DNA from: Nipponacmea schrenckii
Lineage: Eukaryota; Mollusca; Gastropoda; Lottiidae
DNA: 64,000 nt
Direction of reading: 5' to 3'
Assembly: GCA_030562195.1 (NCBI GenBank)
Contig: JAUJPP010000007.1
Span: 25,727,769 to 25,791,768 of the forward strand
Part shown: in pieces, positions 57,901 to 64,000 of the stretch
How the letters are laid out: each line of letters starts with the position of its first letter
Position numbering within the stretch: the first letter of the stretch is position 1
Translations under genes and position numbers: made by a program
Notes under the pieces: model-generated
The model's input: only the letters and a program-made list of their open reading frames with translations
The model's database searches: none
Told to the model about the DNA's origin: nothing

Positions 57901-60900
57901 CCTAGACTTGCAGTTCTAGAGGTCAGATATGATGGGAATTATATTGTTTATATATTGTTTGAAATCTCAAAATGCATATTATGTCATCCATTGGAAAGAT
58001 AGCGATGTCAAATGAATGAATAACATAATGACTAAATACCTCATCCACAGGAAGAAATGGGCTTAAAAATTGTAAAGTATCAGGGTCATTGATTACTTTG
58101 ATTTGCAGTATTCAATTTTCCATTTAGACATCGGTGCCTCTAAAATTCTACTACAAGTAAGTATGTCATGATATAAACCCCGTCTTCATAAGCCATTAAG
58201 GTGCAGAAGAGTATGATGTAAAACTCCATTCATTTCATGATGTAATAATTGCAAAAGCAGCAGTCCAGGCAATACTGATGTTATAAAGCACTTAGTTTTA
58301 GTGGAATCAGAGATCTCTGACTGGAAATAGAGGCTATCAGCAAAAAAACTTTAAGTTTCAGCAAGTTCAGTATTGTTGTAGTAAAAACTGAAGAACACAA
58401 AAATTCGGTCTCAAATGTAATACAAGGTCTTTCTTGGGTTGTGTTTTTCACCATTTTAATTAACAACTAAAACCAATTTTATGAGCTAGTTAACCTGTAT
58501 ATGAATGCTTCTTGCATACATTCTTGAAAAAAAAAATCTGCACAGTTTGCATCCAGCTTTTCCAAAGTTTTGTGCTTATGAGTCAGTGCATGAAGGGAAA
58601 TTTAAAATGTGAATATTATGTCGACTTTGCAGTACTTTATCATTGGTTGATGACAAGTCCTGCAGAATCAATTCACAGTCTGTAAATGCAATTGCATATA
58701 TATACATTTTTTATTTATATTTTTTGTCATTTACCTGTGACAAAAAAAAACCTGTAGGAATTTTAATGGAATTTGATGTAAAAAAAGTTCATGTATTATT
58801 CATGAATTTGTAAGAATTTTAATATTTGAGTTTATAATTAACAGATTCTAGAAGTTGTGATATTACCACATTTTGTTGCGTCATATTAACCTAGAGCACA
58901 CTGACACTCAGTATTAGACTCTGTGTAAATGTATGTAGTACTCTGGGTTTCTCTATGAATATGTAGTACTGGTATTAGATATCTATGAAACCGGAAATAA
59001 AGACTTCTTTAATACTGCATCTTCAAGCTTCAGTTTTTTTTAAAACATTTGTGAATAATACATTAAAATGGATGTGATTTTCATAGTGAGATTTAAGACA
59101 ACTTTAAAAGTTGTGTCTGATTGATTTTGTGTTAACAAATATTGGGAAATCCTTGATAGATTCTGTGAATTTAAAAACAGGAATTGGATACCTGCAAATT
59201 TTAGGATGTTAGTTCTTGACTTTTCATATAGTAAGTGCTTTAATTTGTATTTTATGATAATTTCAGGCTTAAAGTGATTATTTGTTGCCATTCATATTTT
59301 GTAAAATCAAATATAAGTCCAATACAAAAGAAATACCTACTGTCAGGTCTGCATAAAATTGAAAATTTTGGATTGGGGTGGTAAACTTTCTTCCATCATT
59401 AGTTTGGTCATTAAAATCAACACTTCTACTAATATTCCGGGAATAATTTCCATGGGGGTCCATCATATGTTCACAGGTACTCCTAGGGAATAATGGTTCC
59501 TCAGGTTGGGATCGGGGACTTAAAGTGAATGATACTACCTCAGGTTGGGCACTAGAGACCTAAGGTGAATGACACTACCTCAGGTTGACCACTAGAGACC
59601 TTAGTGATTGACCTTACCCCAGGTTGGGCACTAGAGACCTAAGGTGAATGACTACCTCAGGTTGACCACTAGAGACCTTATTGATTGACCTTACCTCAAG
59701 TTGACCACTAGAGACCTTAGTGATTAACACTACCTCAGGATTTGGCACTAGGGACCTAAGGTGAATGACACTACCTCAGGTTGGGCACTAGGGACCTAAG
59801 GTGAATGACACTACCTCAGGTTGACCACTAGAGAACCTAAGGTGAATGACACTACCTCAGGTTGACCACTAGAGACCTTAGTGATTAACACTACCTCAGG
59901 ATTTGGCACCAGGGACCTAAGGTGAATGACACCACCTCAGGTTGACCAATGAGACCTAAGTGATTAACACTACCTCTGGATTTGGCACCAGGGACCTAAG
60001 GTGAATGACACCTCCTCAGGTTGGGCACTAGGGACCTAAGGTGAATGACACTACCTCAGGTTGACCACTAGAGACCACTACCTCAGGTTATCTTGTAAAA
60101 AATTGTGACCCCCTAGGTCCTGTATATTAATTAAATAGTACTATGTGATCACATGAGATTTGCCAGACCAATATTTCTATTAATTAATGAACTGTATTGT
60201 ATTATAATGTCTGCGAGAGAATGGTGATTTATGGCAGACTGACAGGAACTTTGTCCTATTTTCATCTCATCTTATTATTAGAAATAGTAAAACAACCTGA
60301 CAAATGTTATTACTAGAGTCTCAAGCTATGTGATCTTCAGACAACTGACCTAATTCAGCCTATATCCCTATTAAAGTTTGACAAGTTGTACTTTTTCTTA
60401 TGTCTGTACTCTAAGATGCATTTAGTTTGTTCATTTAAAGATTTGTGGGTATTTATAATTTAAAGGAATACTCAGGCCCGTAGCTAGCCAAGTGTTTAGG
60501 GATGGGGAGGTTGGGTAGGCAGATTTTATGCGACTCAACAAGTAATGCAGCTGATCTAAATTTTCATGGGGGGGGCAAATATTTCTTAGTGGTCTTGGGG
60601 TTAAATGGTCCAACTGAGTGATTTGTGTCTAAATAGTGCTGGAATTAGATAGGTATATTCTTGAATTAGTTCATATTACACATATTACCTGAATGATAAT
60701 TATGATTATATTGTTAAGTTATTTTTGTATAATGTGAGTTGAATTTTCAATAACAAAATCTTTTTCAATTTGGTGAAATTTGTAATAAAGTTTTTATATT
60801 GCCTTTGATTTTGAACGCCATCTCTATCTGGACTTTCAACGTCTTCATTTTCCAACAAGGGTGGTATGAAGCAGCTTAAAAACTTTATTCGAAAAATTAT

Positions 60901-63900
60901 TGTCTCCCCACAATGTATATGTTCACTTTAATGATTGTATTTTCAGATTATAGTATGACCTCAGTGGCCCATGACACAAGAGATATTTTGTCAGATTTTT
61001 TAGATGGAGAAATAACTCACAGTACTTCAGACACTGCATCAAATTCTAATCAAACTGAACACAATGGTAAATTACTCATTTCATTAGTGTTATTAGGTAT
61101 TCTTTCTGGAGATGGGCCAAACCTTTCTTACAAGTTTATTATTAAAACATCCGCATCTAGGAATTTCAATTTTCATAAAGATTCATTGTTGGAATTCTAG
61201 AAATCTAATTCAACTTGGATGTTTTGATAGTTTTTGGAAATTTGAGGTTGAATTATTTAGCTTAATAGATGGGAGCACATGTCATTTTCTGTCTCAAGTC
61301 AGGCTTTTTAATTTTAACATTATTGTAGTTAATGTATGTACATAGCTTAAATTTTTTTAGCATATCTTGCTTATGAATTTCAATATTTGCCAATTTTGAT
61401 CATGAAAAAATTTTCTGAATCACAATGTTAACATCATAATCAAAGCATTGTCTGTCTTCAGCCAAAATTCACCACCCTTTCCCTGTAATATTTTTCAGGA
61501 ATTAGTGGAAACACAGATTCCTTTCACCATAATCTTCCATCAGATCTACAGTTCCTTAGAATGGACAGTTTTCCTCCAGTTTCCACCATCCAGCCCATTT
61601 CAAGCAGTCAATATTCTCAACAGATGAATACCCCAGAGCATAATGTCACTTCAAAATTCCCATCTTCATATGCAGAGATGCGCGACACACAAAGCAGTAG
61701 GTATACTGCCAGTTCACCAATGGAAGTAAACAGTTCACAATATCAGCCGTCAGAATTTCCGATTGCATCACCATCATCTCACATTTCTTCTCCCAGCCCT
61801 GCTCAAACTATTGTACCCAGTCCAAATCCATCACCGATGCAGTACATGATGTCGACTGATGCTCGATCTCCAAGTTTTGAATCTTTGCAGAATTCTCAGC
61901 TTCATGCCAACTCTCCTCAGATGATAAGCAGTAATCCACAATCACCCAACTTTGATTCCTTACAAAATTCTCAACAACTTCATAGTGGATCCTCTCATCT
62001 GATGAATAATGACCAACACTTGCCGAATTACGATTCCATGCAGAGCTCGCAGCAGTTTCATAGCAATTCTCAACAGATGATGTCAAACGATGCTCCTTCT
62101 CCTGGATTTGAATCAATGCAGAACTCCAAACTGCATACAAATTCGAATCAAATGATGAACAATGTCAGATCTCCTGGATTTGAATCGATTCAAAATACAC
62201 AGCTCCATGTCAACTCTCCACAAATGATAAATGAAGTGTCATCCTCGGTTGATAATCCAGATAAATCAGTTCAGTTTGAAGAAGTATCATCTCAGCTCTC
62301 CAATTCACCTTTAAATATGCCGGTTACCCATTCTAGTCCTTCCCCTGCTTTAATCAATGAACCACCATGTGGTTCAGCCAATTCTGGCTTGTTACATAGT
62401 TTCATTCAGCCCACTAGTGGTCCAGACAAAATCTCCTTTCAACAAACCAATACAGTATTTACAGACAGTCACAGACAGTTTGGTCAGCATCAAACAGCAC
62501 AAGTTAATCCAGGGACTGCTCAGTTTCAAAATCTGCCTACTGGATTACTCACAAGTGTACAGAATGCTGCCCTTCCACCTGGGGCCATCTTGGTTTTGAC
62601 TCCAGGGCAGTTCCAGAACACAACTCAAAGTATTAATCCTCAGTTGAATTCTGGGTCGTTTCAGAACCAGATTCCTCAGAGCCCTGTTAATCAGTTAAAC
62701 ACTTCCCAACAATTTCAAACTCAGTCTCTCAGTTCACCAAATCAGTTTAATCAACAAACATTTCAAGCTTCAATCAGTGGGATCAATCCAAATCAGTTTA
62801 CCTTGCCTCAAGTCCAACAAGCCCAATCTCAAAGCCAAATAATGACAACACCGGTAGTTAGCAGTCCGAGCATAGTCACAAGCCCTGTACATCTGAGCCA
62901 ATTTACTGCCTTCAGTCCTGCTCAGTTCCAGAACCAGATTAATACACAAGGAGGAGCAGTAGTTGGTGCTCCTGTTACAAAACTTGACAAGCTCCCTCCA
63001 TTAGTAATTCAGCCAAATTCACTGCAGTTAAATAACAATTCATCTAGTCAGTTTAAAGATTTACGAATTATCGGTGACAAATTAGACAATAATGCGTATG
63101 CGCAGCTTAAAGAGTTGCTGCAACAATTGTACCCTGGTAAGCTCAATTCAAAACCAGAAAACAACATTACTGTTGGCCAGTCTCAGCCTACAGAGAAACA
63201 AGCGCAAGGGCAAGTTGTTCGGAATGTTGGCCTCTTGGCAGTTAAACCTAATACTGAAATTAACAGTGATATGCCCGTTCCCATTCAAATTGATATCCCC
63301 AATCATGTGACTGTTATCCCTACACCAGTGGTTCAACAGGCAGCTGCAAATAATGATAAGATCACGTTTGCTAAATTACTGGAAACATATCTAAGGGAAC
63401 AAGTTGTCAAGCAAGTCAAAGAAGAAGAACTGAAACGAAAAAATTCTACTGGAATGGAACCTAATCAAGGTGTAGGATTTGACATCAATCAACGCAAACT
63501 TAATTTAGAGACACCTGCATCTCCAGTTGTGGAAACTTCCCCCATACAAGTTGGACAGAAACGGCAACTTTCCCCTACTAGACTTACATTTCAAAGGGAC
63601 TCCTCAACTCTGAGTGGTGAAACAAAATGCTTGTCGATTGATGTGTCGAACCCTGATTTAAATCAACACTCGTTTAGGAATATTTTAGGAAATTCACTCC
63701 ACGCTTCTAGTAGTGAGCCAACGCTTCAATTGAGCCATATGCAGAATTATAGAAATGTGGAGCAATTTTCTGAAGATATGACCCAATTTTTAGAATCAAA
63801 TGATCGCATGGATATTAATCAACGTCCAAAATTACTAATTTCTGGGCCAGCTAATGACGACAGTGATAAAAACAGTAGTTCAATGCTGCGGAAAATATTG

Positions 63901-64000
63901 ACGACAGAAGTCGATAACGGCAACAGTAGCCCAAGTCCCAGTCCCGTATCAAGTCCTGATATCCAATTAGAATCTCCGTCTTCATTATCATCACCCAATA
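54909..64000 (+). CDS. Large Q/S/N/P-rich protein, probable nuclear regulator, 3' end outside window
   Basis: Three coding exons join in phase on the plus strand: 54909-54981, 60947-61066 and 61499 to beyond 64000, giving at least 898 residues. I do not recognise the family. The protein begins MPSDHIIKLDMSETDEK, with an in-frame TAA about 40 bases upstream supporting this start. An acidic, hydrophobic stretch RDILSDFLDGEI in exon 2 resembles a transactivation motif. Exon 3 is dominated by Gln, Ser, Asn and Pro, with five tandem repeats of about 26 residues and two short predicted-helical stretches, LRIIGDKLDNNAYAQLKELL and ITFAKLLETYLREQVVKQVK. Such composition is typical of animal transcription factors or coactivators whose DNA-binding or interaction domain lies further on; that is an inference. 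The start and long disordered N terminus would be compatible with an NFAT5-like or bZIP protein, but nothing in the window proves it. Confidence 0.8.
54982..60946. other. Intron 1 of the right-end gene
   Basis: About 6 kb without a supported exon. It holds an 88-codon minus-strand open frame at 55337-55603 that I do not recognise, a short inverted SINE-like piece near 58200, the 40-bp minisatellite (59499-60090) and a GGCCCGTAGCTAGC-containing stretch near 60476 that resembles the ends of DNA-transposon remnants. Confidence 0.5.
59499..60090. repeat. 40-bp minisatellite
   Basis: About 14 copies of a unit of roughly 40 bases, with two interleaved forms: GGTTGGGCACTAGGGACCTA then AGGTGAATGACACTACCTCA, and GGTTGACCACTAGAGACCTT then AGTGATTGACCTTACCTCA. 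Some units have an AGGATTTGGCACC start. Confidence 0.93.
60947..61066 (+). CDS. Second coding exon of the right-end gene
   Basis: A 120-base exon between acceptor GTATTTTCAG and donor AATG|GTAAAT. It encodes DYSMTSVAHDTRDILSDFLD and then a Ser/Thr/Asn-rich stretch. If exon 1 is wrong, an internal ATG at 60955 could start the protein. Confidence 0.75.
61067..61498. other. Intron 2 of the right-end gene
   Basis: A 432-base intron with standard GT and AG ends. Short open frames crossing its left border are read-through of exon 2 and not coding. Confidence 0.75.
61499..64000 (+). CDS. Third coding exon of the right-end gene, open to the window end
   Basis: Opens after acceptor TATTTTTCAG with GISGNTDSFHHNLPSD and stays open for 833 codons to the last base. 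No stop codon occurs in this frame. Shorter open frames on either strand inside it are shadows. Residues encoded by about 61867-62250 form five tandem repeats beginning SPSFESLQNSQLH, SPNFDSLQNSQQLH, LPNYDSMQSSQQFH, SPGFESMQNSKLH and SPGFESIQNTQLH. Confidence 0.92.

Noticed and set aside
61808..62140. A 110-codon minus-strand open frame
   Set aside because: It is a shadow of the continuously open plus-strand exon 61499-64000, which has coherent repeats and splice signals.
1..64000. tRNA, rRNA or other structured RNA genes
   Set aside because: I looked for B-box-like GGTTCRANNCC and cloverleaf patterns by eye and found none I could support; a covariance-model search would be decisive.

Overview
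The window is AT-rich, intron-rich animal nuclear DNA, not bacterial. Five protein-coding genes can be built from it by joining exons at GT/AG sites and checking reading phase. The organism is probably a mollusc or another lophotrochozoan. That is an inference from gene structure (small exons, kilobase introns), animal gene families, and repeats whose style I associate with mollusc genomes: composite elements with (GTCC)n tracts ending in TATACGCCCAC, and a dispersed repeat containing GAGTTTTACATCCTAC. No species is claimed.

Layout. (1) About 1-17.4 kb, minus strand: 5' part of a KIAA0513 homologue; three coding exons lie in the window and the rest falls below base 1. Its introns carry a composite repeat element (5.9-8.16 kb) and several MITE or SINE-like repeats. 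(2) 21.7-27.0 kb, plus strand: a complete eight-exon MPPE1/PGAP5 gene (GPI-anchor remodelling phosphoesterase), with a 20-bp minisatellite in intron 3 and a Helentron-like composite element filling the end of intron 7. (3) 27.6-29.6 kb: two head-to-head copies of a TTAA-flanked MITE forming a large palindrome, then a 26-bp satellite. (4) 31.6-33.5 kb, minus strand: a small cytochrome b5 gene whose best-fitting last exon gives a protein without a membrane anchor. (5) 33.6-46.3 kb: no convincing gene; MITEs, hairpins and tandem repeats. (6) 46.5-48.0 kb, minus strand: a 495-residue protein with two tandem CoA-diphosphatase-type Nudix domains, both apparently intact. (7) 48.0-54.9 kb: a decayed mobile-element gene, a GATA microsatellite and a second, inverted Helentron-like element with about ten tandem core units. 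(8) 54.9 kb to the end, plus strand: first three coding exons of a large Gln/Ser/Asn/Pro-rich, probably nuclear regulatory protein, including an open exon of more than 2.5 kb that runs off the window and contains five tandem repeats of about 26 residues.

The five genes have no evident functional link, as expected for unrelated neighbours in an animal genome. The most notable items are the double Nudix protein, the paired Helentron-like elements (one ending 11 bases from an MPPE1 splice acceptor), the head-to-head MITE palindrome and the unidentified low-complexity regulator at the right end.
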